The translations under genes were made by a program, and so were the position numbers. Shown one piece after another: positions 1 to 7,192 of a stretch of DNA of 64,000 nucleotides (its first letter is position 1; every line of letters begins with the position of its first letter). The stretch covers positions 74,205-138,204 of the forward strand of contig CAZSAT010000003.1 of NCBI GenBank assembly GCA_964604675.1. Reading direction: 5' to 3'. A model generated the notes under the pieces. The model was not told where the DNA came from, did no database searches, and saw only the letters and a program-made list of their open reading frames with translations. This stretch comes from CAZSAT01 sp964604675. Its GTDB lineage: Bacteria; Myxococcota_A; UBA796; CAJQPC01.

Positions 1-2
1 GC

Positions 3-647
3 TCGATCGAAGAGTCGTTGCTGAACAAGCCCACCCTGTACCGCGCCATGATCTCGGCGATGGACAGCGAGATCGGGAGGCTCCTGGACGGCCTCTCCGA
101 CGAGGTGCGTGCGCGCACGTGGGTGGTGTACCTGGGCGACAACGGCACGCCCCGGGAGGTCAACCTCGGCGACTACAAGTCGGCCCATGCGAAGGCCACC
201 CTCTACCAGGGCGGGGTGCACGTCCCACTGCTCATCCACGGCCCCGACGTGGTCGATGGCGGGCGGCGGGTCGCCGCGCAGGTGGACACGGTGGATCTGT
301 TCCCGACCATCCTGCAGCTGCTCGACGTCGACGTGTCGTCGGTGTCGGTGGCCCTGGACGGCGTGGGGCTCGAGCCCTACCTCCTCGATCCCGGCCGGGC
401 CCCCCTGCAGGACTGGGCCTTCGCCGAGCTCTCGGGGGTGCGCACCCAGGCCAAGGACGCGGGCGTGGCAGTACGCGGTGAGCGGTACAAGCTCGTGCAG
501 CACGAAGACGGCGACGAGGAGCTCTACGACCTGGAGGGTCGCTTCGAGGAGGAGGGCAACCTGCTCGATGGCGCGCTGAGCGAGGAGCAGCAGGAGGCCT
601 ACGACGCGCTCCTGGCGGTGCTGGTCGACCTCGGCAGGGACCTGTAG
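3..647 (+). CDS. Sulfatase-family (alkaline phosphatase superfamily) enzyme, C-terminal part
   Basis: This is the 3' part of a gene that enters from the left edge; the frame is open from base 3, so the true start is outside the window. The visible part contains YLGDNGTP, which matches the DNG/DHG metal-site region of the sulfatase fold. It is followed by KATLYQGGVHVPLLIHGP, the typical K...GG.xVP segment, and a C-terminal ERYKLVQHEDGDEELYDL block normal for arylsulfatases. The nucleophile region is not in the window, so it is unknown whether it carries the Cys/Ser that is converted to formylglycine. It is convergent with the ABC permease, with no gap between the two stop codons. The family call is secure; the substrate is unknown. 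Confidence 0.85.
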   Translation, partial: SIEESLLNKPTLYRAMISAMDSEIGRLLDGLSDEVRARTWVVYLGDNGTPREVNLGDYKSAHAKATLYQGGVHVPLLIHGPDVVDGGRRVAAQVDTVDLFPTILQLLDVDVSSVSVALDGVGLEPYLLDPGRAPLQDWAFAELSGVRTQAKDAGVAVRGERYKLVQHEDGDEELYDLEGRFEEEGNLLDGALSEEQQEAYDALLAVLVDLGRDL

Positions 648-1418
648 TCATCCCTCGCGCAGGCGGAACACGGCGACCGAGGCGGTCACGGCGAGCAGGG
701 TGAAGGCGGCCAGGACCCCGAGGTCCAGCGCCAGGGGGAAGTCCGGTGTCCAGCGCCCCGCGGCGTCGCTGGCGATGAACAGGTGCTTCAGCGCATCGAC
801 GCCATAGGTGGCGGGGTTCAGGCGTGCGAGGGTGCCGAGCCAGGTCGGCAGCTCGCGCACGGGAAAGTGCGCCCCCGACACGAACAGCATGGGCACGGTG
901 AAGAACAGGATGACAGCGTTGAAGTCCTCGTAGGTGCGCATGCGGCTGGCGACGGCCAGGAACAAGCCGCTGACCCCGAGGGCCAGGGTCCAGGCGATGA
1001 CGATGCTCGCGAGCAGCTCCACGGGGGTCATCCAGATGTCCACCAGTGGTGCGGCCAGGAGGAACACGAGCGCGTGCAGCAGGCCTTGGGCCGCCGCGCC
1101 GGAGATCTTTCCGATCGCCAGCCATCGGCGTGGGAGGGGTGCGAGGGCGACCACCCGCAAGACGCCGAACTCCCGGTCCCAGATCAACGAGCTGGCGCTG
1201 ATGTTCGCCGAGAAGATGGTGGCCTGCAGGATCATGCCTGCGAGCAGGAACTGGCGGTAGAGCTCACCGGCGCGGAGCAGCGCTCCGTAGCCGGCGCCGA
1301 ACACGATGAGGATCACCACCGGGGCCAACAGCGAGCTCAGCATGCGGCCACGTTGCCGCCAGAACCGCAGCACGTCACGCCAGGTCAGCACCCAGATGGT
1401 CCGCACCAGCACGCTCAT
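648..1418 (-). CDS. ABC-2 type transporter permease
   Basis: 256-residue integral membrane protein of the ABC-2 (DrrB/NodJ-like) family, which exports drugs, lipids or polysaccharides with a separate ATPase. About six hydrophobic helices follow a basic N-terminus (WRDVLRFWRQRGRML). The family's central signature region is present around LIWDREFGVLRVVALAPLPR, and a late PMLFVSGAHFPVRELP segment resembles the conserved loop before the last helix. The start ATG at 1418 overlaps the stop of the upstream gene (ATGA, 1415-1418), so the two are translationally coupled. No ATPase is adjacent on this strand. The DrrA-like ATPase at 6343 is the nearest candidate partner (inference). Confidence 0.88.
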   Translation of the reverse strand: MSVLVRTIWVLTWRDVLRFWRQRGRMLSSLLAPVVILIVFGAGYGALLRAGELYRQFLLAGMILQATIFSANISASSLIWDREFGVLRVVALAPLPRRWLAIGKISGAAAQGLLHALVFLLAAPLVDIWMTPVELLASIVIAWTLALGVSGLFLAVASRMRTYEDFNAVILFFTVPMLFVSGAHFPVRELPTWLGTLARLNPATYGVDALKHLFIASDAAGRWTPDFPLALDLGVLAAFTLLAVTASVAVFRLREG

Positions 1419-2440
1419 CGGACGTCGAGCAGATCGAGCGCGATCCGGTCGGTGAACAGGCCGGTCCTCAACACGTCGCGGCCCTCGAGGAAGACCGGCT
1501 GTCGGCCCCGGGCGCCGTTCGCCAGGTAGTCGATGGTGGCCACGCGCACGTCTCCGCTCGCAGGCACGTCGCCCGCAACCACCAGGTAGCCCGTGGTGAG
1601 CGGATCGTTCGCCTCGAGCACGCTCTGGGCCTGCGCGGAGCTGAGCGTGAGCATCACGACCTGGTTGTGGAAAGGCAGCGCCTCCTCCAGCAGGGAGGGG
1701 TCCACGCTGCCCACCAGGCCGGCCCGCACCGAGAGGTAGTTGAGCAGCACGAGATCGGCGCGCGTGATGGCGCGCACCCGCTCGGCGAGGACCTGGGAGA
1801 GCCCCCGCTGGCCGAAGTGGATGAGATCGTGCTCGTGCTGCCCCTCGCCGATCACCGTCGTCGCGTGCTCGTCCGCCTGCCCGACGGTCAGCTCCACCGC
1901 GCGCCCCACGAGCTCCAGCTCGTCCCAGTGCACACCGAGCTGCCCGATGCGCCAGCGGCTGTCCACCCAGGGTGCGAGCAGCTGGCCGGCGCCGCGTGCA
2001 TCGACCTCGGTCGCTGCGGGGTCGAAGCGCCCGGGCAGCACGGCCAGCCCGTCGCGGAGGGCTGGGAGAGGGCCCGACGTGGCGACCACGACCAGGTCCG
2101 CGTCGAGCTCGGGGAGCGTGTCGCCGTCGGCGAGCTCGACCAGCGCAAGGCGGTGCCCGTCGAGCTCGTGCCGCTGCACGCGTGTGCTGTCGGGGGTGGC
2201 GTCGACCACGAAGGTGGGGCGGTGGGCGCGACGGCTGCGGATGGCGTCGAGCTCCGCCGCGAGCTGATCGGGTCCGACCCAGGCCCAGAATCCCGTCTCC
2301 GGGTGCCGCGGGGGATCGCCGCCGGGGCCGCCCGTGTAGAGGACGAGCACGTCGGGCTCGCGGGTCGCGCCGTGGGTGGCCAGCAGCGCGACGTAGGCCG
2401 CGGCCAGCAAGGCGACGACGATCAACACTCGGCGAGTCAC
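1415..2440 (-). CDS. Exported protein with 5'-nucleotidase C-terminal-like domain
   Basis: 341 residues with an N-terminal signal or anchor helix (MTRRVLIVVALLAAAYVALLA). The second half resembles the 5'-nucleotidase C-terminal domain: ADLVLLNYLSVRAG, then EEALPFHNQVVMLTLS and a TIDYLANG segment, which correspond to the family's aDi.llN.g.iR, PF.N.lv.v.ltg and atndylA.G motifs. The metallophosphatase half is poorly conserved. I do not see the usual D-x-H and GNHD metal motifs, so catalysis is doubtful. It is coupled by a 4-bp overlap to the ABC-2 permease and is divergent from the gene at 2473. It could be a substrate-binding or accessory protein for export. Function not assigned. Confidence 0.7.
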   Translation of the reverse strand: MTRRVLIVVALLAAAYVALLATHGATREPDVLVLYTGGPGGDPPRHPETGFWAWVGPDQLAAELDAIRSRRAHRPTFVVDATPDSTRVQRHELDGHRLALVELADGDTLPELDADLVVVATSGPLPALRDGLAVLPGRFDPAATEVDARGAGQLLAPWVDSRWRIGQLGVHWDELELVGRAVELTVGQADEHATTVIGEGQHEHDLIHFGQRGLSQVLAERVRAITRADLVLLNYLSVRAGLVGSVDPSLLEEALPFHNQVVMLTLSSAQAQSVLEANDPLTTGYLVVAGDVPASGDVRVATIDYLANGARGRQPVFLEGRDVLRTGLFTDRIALDLLDVR

Positions 2441-2472
2441 GAGCCCTTATAGTCCGAGCGTCAGGAGGAACC
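2441..2472. promoter_or_regulatory. Compact divergent promoter region with overlapping -10-like boxes
   Basis: Only 32 bp separate two divergent starts. The sequence contains an AT-rich CTTATAGT. Read on the plus strand it gives TATAGT (2448-2453), 19 nt before the ATG at 2473. Read on the minus strand it gives TATAAG, a few bases before the ATG at 2440. AGGAGGA at 2463-2469 is the ribosome binding site of the plus-strand gene. No recognisable -35 box is seen. This is an inference from motif likeness only. Confidence 0.4.
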
Positions 2473-3567
2473 ATGCGCGCGCGGGGTGCGCTGATCGTCG
2501 CCGTGGTCGTGGCCGCGCTCGGAGCCGCGCTCCTGCTGCGTCGTCCGGGCGTCGAGCCGGTGCCGTCCGAGGCGCGCTCGGGCTTGATCGAGCAGGCCCG
2601 GCTGGCCGAGGCGAGGTGGGATCCGAACCAGGCGGTCGCGCTGCTCGACAGGGCGCGTCTGCTGGACCCGGCCTCGTTTCCGGAGCTGCCGCGCCTCGTG
2701 TACCTGATGAGCGTGGCGCACGAAGCGGACCTTCGAGCGAAGGGCGCTCGGATCCTCGCGCTCGTGGAGGAACACGCTGCGCTCGGCACCCCGCGCGTCG
2801 GCGAGGCCCGGGTGGTGGCGCTCACGGCCATCGTCAACGAAGGCCTGCACGGCGAGGGGGAGCGGCCCGACCACCTGGTGGCGATCGAGGCAGCGCTCCC
2901 CGACTTCGAGCCGCCCACTCGGACCGACGCCTGGTACCACCTCGCCGAAGCGCGTCTGCTGCTCGGCGATGCGCCCGGCGCCGAGGAGGCCATGGTCTCC
3001 GGGAGCGCGTCGGCGGGTCACCCGTGGGAGGAGCTGATCCAGCTGCAGGGCCTGCTCTTCCTCAAGAGCCGACGGGGCGAGGCGCTTCCGCAGGACCGCT
3101 CCGACTACCTGAGGCGCCTGGAGCGGTGGAGCGAGCCGCACTTCGCCTGGCGCATGGCGCTCGCCGACTTCGTGATCCTCGACGGTCACGTGTGGGATGG
3201 CGAGCCAGCGCACACCCCGGAGGTCTTCGGCGCCATGGCCGAGCGCGCAGACCGCGCCGGCATGGGAACCCAGGTCGGCAACGTCCAGCTTGCAGCGACC
3301 TTCCCGGAGCTGTTCTCTGCGCTGGAGCAGGGGCGGATCGACGATGCCCTGGCGCGCGTCCGCGACGTCCTGACGCTGCTCGCCAGGGACCGTGGCTGCG
3401 TCACGGAGACCACGGTGATCCGCCCGCACCTCACGGCCACGCTCCTGACCTTGAGGGGCGACCTGCTGGCCGCCTCCGGGAGCTTGGAAGAGGCCCAGGC
3501 GGCCTGGCACAAGGCCGCTGTGGTGGAGCCGGGCAACCCGAGGATCGCGGAGCGCCTCGGTCGCTGA
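2473..3567 (+). CDS. Membrane-anchored TPR-like protein
   Basis: 364 residues. The ATG at 2473 is chosen because AGGAGGA lies 3 nt before it and the protein then begins with a clear signal-anchor (MRARGALIVAVVVAALGAAL). The rest is alpha-helical with paired-helix patterns typical of tetratricopeptide repeats: EARWDPNQAVALLDRARLLDP near residue 35, and a last repeat LLAASGSLEEAQAAWHKAAVVEP near the C-terminus. No catalytic motif is visible. It is monocistronic as far as can be seen, divergent from 1415-2440 and convergent with the small gene at 3574. Likely an exported or periplasm-facing scaffold; the partner is unknown. Confidence 0.72.
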   Translation: MRARGALIVAVVVAALGAALLLRRPGVEPVPSEARSGLIEQARLAEARWDPNQAVALLDRARLLDPASFPELPRLVYLMSVAHEADLRAKGARILALVEEHAALGTPRVGEARVVALTAIVNEGLHGEGERPDHLVAIEAALPDFEPPTRTDAWYHLAEARLLLGDAPGAEEAMVSGSASAGHPWEELIQLQGLLFLKSRRGEALPQDRSDYLRRLERWSEPHFAWRMALADFVILDGHVWDGEPAHTPEVFGAMAERADRAGMGTQVGNVQLAATFPELFSALEQGRIDDALARVRDVLTLLARDRGCVTETTVIRPHLTATLLTLRGDLLAASGSLEEAQAAWHKAAVVEPGNPRIAERLGR

Positions 3568-3573
3568 CCGCGC

Positions 3574-3726
3574 CTAGCGACCCATCCACGTCTCCACGGC
3601 CCGGTCGCTGGTGGTGGACGGGTCGAGCTTCTGGCCGACCATCCAGCCGGCCAGCGCCATCAGGCACAGCTGGATCGCGAGCAGGGCCAGCAGCAGGACG
3701 AAGAGCTTGCGCACACGTGGCGTCAT
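3574..3726 (-). CDS. Small single-pass membrane protein
   Basis: 50-residue peptide, last gene of a four-gene operon. It starts MTPRVRKLF, followed by a strongly hydrophobic segment (VLLLALLAIQLCLMALAGWMVG) and a short polar tail ending ETWMGR. The ATG at 3726 overlaps the stop codon of the upstream gene (ATGA, 3723-3726). This coupling is the main reason to accept such a short gene. A longer in-frame extension upstream lacks any membrane or coding character. It could be an assembly or anchoring subunit for the operon's products; no family recognised. Confidence 0.6.
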   Translation of the reverse strand: MTPRVRKLFVLLLALLAIQLCLMALAGWMVGQKLDPSTTSDRAVETWMGR

Positions 3727-4397
3727 GGGCCGTTGAGCTCCGGCATCGGGGGCACGCTGCGGCCGAGCGCGGCCATGGCCACGCCGAGATCCTCCAGCAG
3801 CATGTCGAGGCCGTCGCAAGCGAACTGCTTGCAGTCGCCCGCCGCATCGAAGAGCTCGTCGGACGGCACGAGCTCGGGCCGACCGGCGTCGCGTGCCGCG
3901 GTCTTGACCTCGCCTCGGAGCACGTGAACGTACTGGAGGACCGCGATCGCTTCCGAGTTGCTGCCCCGGTCGCCGAACGCGGGGAGGGGCGGGACGGGCC
4001 GCCCGGTCTGCACGGCTTGATCCACCAGCGCGGTGAGGCCTTCGCAGTCGAGCTGTTCGCAGGCGCGTGCTGCGTCGAGTGCAGCTCGCAGCTCGTCCAT
4101 GTCGATCGCCTCGCTGACGAGCACCCCGAGGTCAAAGGCGCGCGCGACCTGGTCGACGTAGGCCTGGGTGGCCTCGGTCTCGTCGTCGAACTTCTGCTTC
4201 GGCGGCCGCGCTGGACCTCGACGTTCTTGCGTCTGGTGGTCGGGGGCGTGGACCGGCGCGGACGCAGCGGCGGGGGCGGAGGCCCGCTGTCGAGGGGCGG
4301 CGTCGGGGCGCGCCAGCCACCCGACGAAGCCCAAGGTGGCGAGGCACTGAAGCCCCACGAGGCCCACGGCAGCCTCCAGGAAGCGGACTTCGCTCAT
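3723..4397 (-). CDS. Membrane-anchored protein with duplicated CxQxxC / GRxVPPxP repeat
   Basis: 224 residues. An N-terminal hydrophobic helix (about residues 7-27) is followed by a Pro/Ala/Arg-rich linker and then two related segments. The first contains CEQLDCEGL and ends GRPVPPLPAFGD. The second contains CKQFACDGLDMLL and ends GRSVPPMPELNG. So each unit has a C-x-Q-x-x-C-(D/E)-G-L motif and, 20-odd residues later, GR-x-VPP-x-P. I do not recognise the family. The cysteine pairs suggest a disulfide or a metal in an extracytoplasmic domain (inference). Start and stop overlap both neighbours by 4 bp, so it belongs to the sulfatase/EF-hand operon. Confidence 0.75.
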   Translation of the reverse strand: MSEVRFLEAAVGLVGLQCLATLGFVGWLARPDAAPRQRASAPAAASAPVHAPDHQTQERRGPARPPKQKFDDETEATQAYVDQVARAFDLGVLVSEAIDMDELRAALDAARACEQLDCEGLTALVDQAVQTGRPVPPLPAFGDRGSNSEAIAVLQYVHVLRGEVKTAARDAGRPELVPSDELFDAAGDCKQFACDGLDMLLEDLGVAMAALGRSVPPMPELNGP

Positions 4398-4897
4398 GGC
4401 ACCAGCCCCTCCGGAAACCCCAGTCCGGCGCCGAGCAGGCCCCTTCGCAGGGTGGTCAGGGCCTCCTGGGTCTCGGGGCTGGCCAGGTCGGCGGTGCGCG
4501 CTGCGGCGTCGATCCGCTCGGTGGACAAGGGAACGCCGCCGGTCGCTTCGAGCTCGTCGGAGAGCACCACCAACAGGTCGTGCACGATCCGCTCGGCGCG
4601 GGGGCGCGGGTGGTACACGTCGGCGTTCAGATCCGTGAAGGCCGGAGGCTGCTCGGCGCCGCCGAAGGTGAGCGGGTCCTGCGCGAGCGTGGCCGCCTGC
4701 ACCTCGGCTCGATCGAGCTGGCCGTCGCCGTTCTGGTCGACGTCGGACAGCCGCGGAACGCTGTGGCTCGAGGTGCCCCATTCGCCTCGGTCGAGCGATC
4801 CGTCTGCGTTGGCGTCCGCCTTCTCGAACGCGCCGTCGAAGGCCTGCTCGTAGGTCCAGGCGGGCGCGGGGTCGCAGGCGAGCAGGAGCCAGATCAT
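4394..4897 (-). CDS. EF-hand lipoprotein
   Basis: 167 residues. The N-terminus MIWLLLACDPAPAW is a very short signal with a lipobox (LLAC), predicting lipidation at Cys8. Two EF-hand loops are visible: DANADGSLDRGEW and DVDQNGDGQLDRAEV, each with the expected acidic ligands and central Gly, so calcium binding is likely. The remainder (roughly residues 70-167) is a helical domain of unknown type containing HDLLVVLSDELEATGG. The start overlaps the stop of the upstream sulfatase-family gene (ATGA, 4894-4897) and its own stop overlaps the next start. Probably a calcium-dependent envelope partner of that enzyme (inference). Confidence 0.78.
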   Translation of the reverse strand: MIWLLLACDPAPAWTYEQAFDGAFEKADANADGSLDRGEWGTSSHSVPRLSDVDQNGDGQLDRAEVQAATLAQDPLTFGGAEQPPAFTDLNADVYHPRPRAERIVHDLLVVLSDELEATGGVPLSTERIDAAARTADLASPETQEALTTLRRGLLGAGLGFPEGLVP

Positions 4898-6306
4898 CGG
4901 CCACCCCAGTAGCCGCCGTCGCGGAGCTTGTCGCGGACGGCCGGGTCGAGGGTGCCCTCGGCGCCCGGCGTGGGGGGCAGGCTCTTGCGCCACGACACGA
5001 GGGCGTCGCGCAGCGTGTCGAAGCGGTGGGGGTCGAGGTGTGCGGCGTCGAAGCCGGGGCCGTCCTGGGCGCTGACCTCGAGCACCGGACCCAGCCACGG
5101 GTGGTCGGCAGAGAGCCCCGTGTAGGTGAGGGCGCCCGCCTCGTCGTGCACGCGGACCATGCGGAAGCTGCCCTCCGCGAACGCCCACACGCGCTCCGGC
5201 AGTGGCCGTCCCTCGAGTGCCGGCACCAAGCTGTGCCCTCGAAGCGACGCCGGGGGGCTCGCCTCCGCGATCGCGAGCACGGTGGGCAGCACGTCGAGCA
5301 GCGTCACGAGGTCGTCGACCTCGGCGGGGGTGGTGCCTCCCGGGGGGCGGATGAGGAGCGGCACCTCCAGATCGGCGTCGGACAAGGTGAAGCGGTGGTT
5401 GAACAGTCCGCGCTCGCCCAGGCTCTCCCCGTGGTCGGAGAAGACGAGGATCCAGCTGTCGTCCAGGGCCCCGCGCTCGTCGAGGCCCGCCATCAACAAG
5501 CCGAACATCGCGTCGGCGTAGGCCACCGCGCCCGCGTAGGTGTTGCGCAGCGTCACCACGCCGCTCTCTCCGATGTGCCCGGCGCGCACCTGGCGCGCCA
5601 GGTCGGCGACCGCTGCCCGCGCCTCGTCGTCCCAGATCCGCGCAGCGTCGTAATCGAGGGCGGCCAGGGCCTCCGAGGGAGGCACGAGCCAGCCGTCGAG
5701 CACGCGCGCCGTGCCGGAGGGGTGGAGCACGGCCTCCTCCGCAGCGCCGTGGGGTGTGCCGTCGACCTCCAGGTAGCCGAAGGGTGCCGGCTTCAGGTAC
5801 CGATGGTGGGTGTCGTAGCCGTGCACGAACAGCAGGGAGGGACCGTCGACCGTGTCCAGCCAGCGGAGGGCCGCGGGCACGGTGTGGTACAGCCCGCCCC
5901 ACTCGGCGACCGAGTCGTAGTGGTCGAAGCCGCGGTCGAGTCCGAGCTCCGGGGCGAGGTGCCCGCCGCCGACGGCCGCGCCGGTGGTGTAGCCATACAG
6001 GCCCAGGATCTCGGCGAGCACGGGCACGTCGGCGGGTGCTCGGAGCGCGTAGGTCATGGGTGCCAGCTCCGACGCGTAGCGCCCGGAGAAGAGCGCGGCG
6101 TGGCTGTAGAGCGTCTCGTTGGCGACCGCCGTCGCCCTCGAGAAGCGCACCGCCTGCCCCGCGAAGCGGTCGAGGTTCGGCGTGAGCCCGCGGGTGTCGC
6201 CGTAGCTGCCGAGGTGGTCCGCTCGGAGCGTGTCGAGGCTGACGAGCACGATGTTCGGTGGGCCAGCCGGATGGGGGTCACAGCCGAGCGCCAGGGCGAG
6301 GAGCAT
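4894..6306 (-). CDS. Sulfatase-family lipoprotein
   Basis: 470 residues, first gene of a four-gene operon. MLLALALGCDPH is a short lipoprotein signal with lipobox LALGC. The enzyme fold is clear: NIVLVSLDTLRADHLGSYG (metal-site Asp and the common RADhLg.YG), then ETLYSHAALFSGRY at the nucleophile position, FVFSDHGESLGERG-type metal site (seen as LVFSDHGESLG), and VPLLIRPPGG. The residue where true sulfatases have Cys or Ser is Thr (ETLYSH). Formylglycine chemistry is therefore unlikely and a phosphoesterase or phosphotransferase activity is as plausible. Expected to be anchored in the outer membrane or periplasm. Confidence 0.85.
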   Translation of the reverse strand: MLLALALGCDPHPAGPPNIVLVSLDTLRADHLGSYGDTRGLTPNLDRFAGQAVRFSRATAVANETLYSHAALFSGRYASELAPMTYALRAPADVPVLAEILGLYGYTTGAAVGGGHLAPELGLDRGFDHYDSVAEWGGLYHTVPAALRWLDTVDGPSLLFVHGYDTHHRYLKPAPFGYLEVDGTPHGAAEEAVLHPSGTARVLDGWLVPPSEALAALDYDAARIWDDEARAAVADLARQVRAGHIGESGVVTLRNTYAGAVAYADAMFGLLMAGLDERGALDDSWILVFSDHGESLGERGLFNHRFTLSDADLEVPLLIRPPGGTTPAEVDDLVTLLDVLPTVLAIAEASPPASLRGHSLVPALEGRPLPERVWAFAEGSFRMVRVHDEAGALTYTGLSADHPWLGPVLEVSAQDGPGFDAAHLDPHRFDTLRDALVSWRKSLPPTPGAEGTLDPAVRDKLRDGGYWGGR

Positions 6307-6330
6307 GGTGTCTTCGATAACGCTGGAGGA

Positions 6331-6342
6331 TAGGCCGACCTC
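6331..6342 (+). promoter_or_regulatory. TAGGCC -10-like box 6 nt before GTG start
   Basis: TAGGCC at 6331-6336 ends exactly 6 nt before the GTG of the ABC ATPase gene. This is the spacing expected if transcription begins at or next to the start codon. GGAGGA (6325-6330) lies just upstream and could instead act as a ribosome binding site at a long 12-nt spacing. It is one of several such boxes in the window. Confidence 0.35.
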
Positions 6343-7137
6343 GTGTTGCCTCTCGTGCTCGACGCCCTGACGAAGTCCTACGGCTCCAAGCAGGCGGTCG
6401 CTGGGCTGAGCCTGCGGGTGCAGCCCGGAGAGCTGTTCGGGCTGCTGGGGCCCAACGGCTCGGGCAAGAGCACGACGCTGCGCATGCTGTGCACCCTCAC
6501 GGAGCCCTCGTCGGGCACGGCTCGAATCGGTGAGCACGATCTCACGCACCTCTCCGCGATCCGGCGAGCGATCGCCGTGGTGTTCCAGGAGCCGAGCCTC
6601 GACCCGAGGCTGTCGGCGCGCGAGAACCTGGATCTCTACCTGGCGCTGTACCGACCGCTCTGGGACGGCACCGAGCGGTTGCGACGGTGCGACGAAGCCC
6701 TGGCGCGCATGGGGCTGTCGGACCGCGGCGCCGATCTCGTCTCCGCCTATTCGTGGGGCATGCGACGTCGGCTGGAGATCGGCCGCGCGTTGACCACGGA
6801 CCCGGCGGTGCTGTTGCTGGACGAACCGACCACCGGCCTCGACCCCCAGAGTCGCTACGCGCTGTGGGAACACCTGACCACCTTGCGGCGTGACCGCGGG
6901 CTCACGGTGGTGGTCGCGACCCACGACATGGAAGAGGCGGAGCGCTGCGACCGGCTGGCGGTGCTCGCCGAGGGCCGTCTGGCCTTCTGCGGCCCACCGG
7001 ACGAGCTGTGTTCCACAACGGGCGAGAACACCCTGACCCGGGCCTTCCTCGCACTGACGGGCACGGCGCTCGGAACGGAGGGCGCAGCCGGGCCCACCTT
7101 GAAGGGCAAGGATGCTGCCCAGTACCGGCGCTCCTGA
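6343..7137 (+). CDS. ABC transporter ATP-binding protein, DrrA-like
   Basis: 264 residues, a single nucleotide-binding domain. Walker A is GPNGSGKST (residues 36-44), the Q-loop region is VVFQEPSLDPRLSARENLDLY, Walker B is AVLLLDEPTTGLDP and the H-loop is VATHDMEEAERCDR. The signature is degenerate, YSWGMRRRLEIGRAL instead of LSGGQ, which is common in the daunorubicin/NodI group. That group pairs with ABC-2 permeases, so the permease at 648-1418 is the best partner in view, although it lies 5 kb away on the other strand. The GTG start is supported by reading frame and domain start. Slightly short at the C-terminus for DrrA. Confidence 0.88.
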   Translation: MLPLVLDALTKSYGSKQAVAGLSLRVQPGELFGLLGPNGSGKSTTLRMLCTLTEPSSGTARIGEHDLTHLSAIRRAIAVVFQEPSLDPRLSARENLDLYLALYRPLWDGTERLRRCDEALARMGLSDRGADLVSAYSWGMRRRLEIGRALTTDPAVLLLDEPTTGLDPQSRYALWEHLTTLRRDRGLTVVVATHDMEEAERCDRLAVLAEGRLAFCGPPDELCSTTGENTLTRAFLALTGTALGTEGAAGPTLKGKDAAQYRRS

Positions 7138-7180
7138 GCCGCACGCCACCAGGGCCGGCGATCCGGCATGCCGGGGGTAG

Positions 7181-7192
7181 TAGGCTGCCTGG
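7181..7192 (+). promoter_or_regulatory. TAGGCT -10-like box 6 nt before GTG start
   Basis: TAGGCT at 7181-7186 lies exactly 6 nt before the GTG at 7193, and no Shine-Dalgarno sequence is present in between. This spacing would give a leaderless transcript. The 55-bp gap after the ABC ATPase gene contains nothing else I recognise. Confidence 0.4.

Noticed and set aside
1972..2472. N-terminal extension of the TPR-like gene at 2473
   Set aside because: Arg/Pro-rich and overlapping the 5'-nucleotidase-like gene. The Shine-Dalgarno and signal-anchor place the start at 2473.
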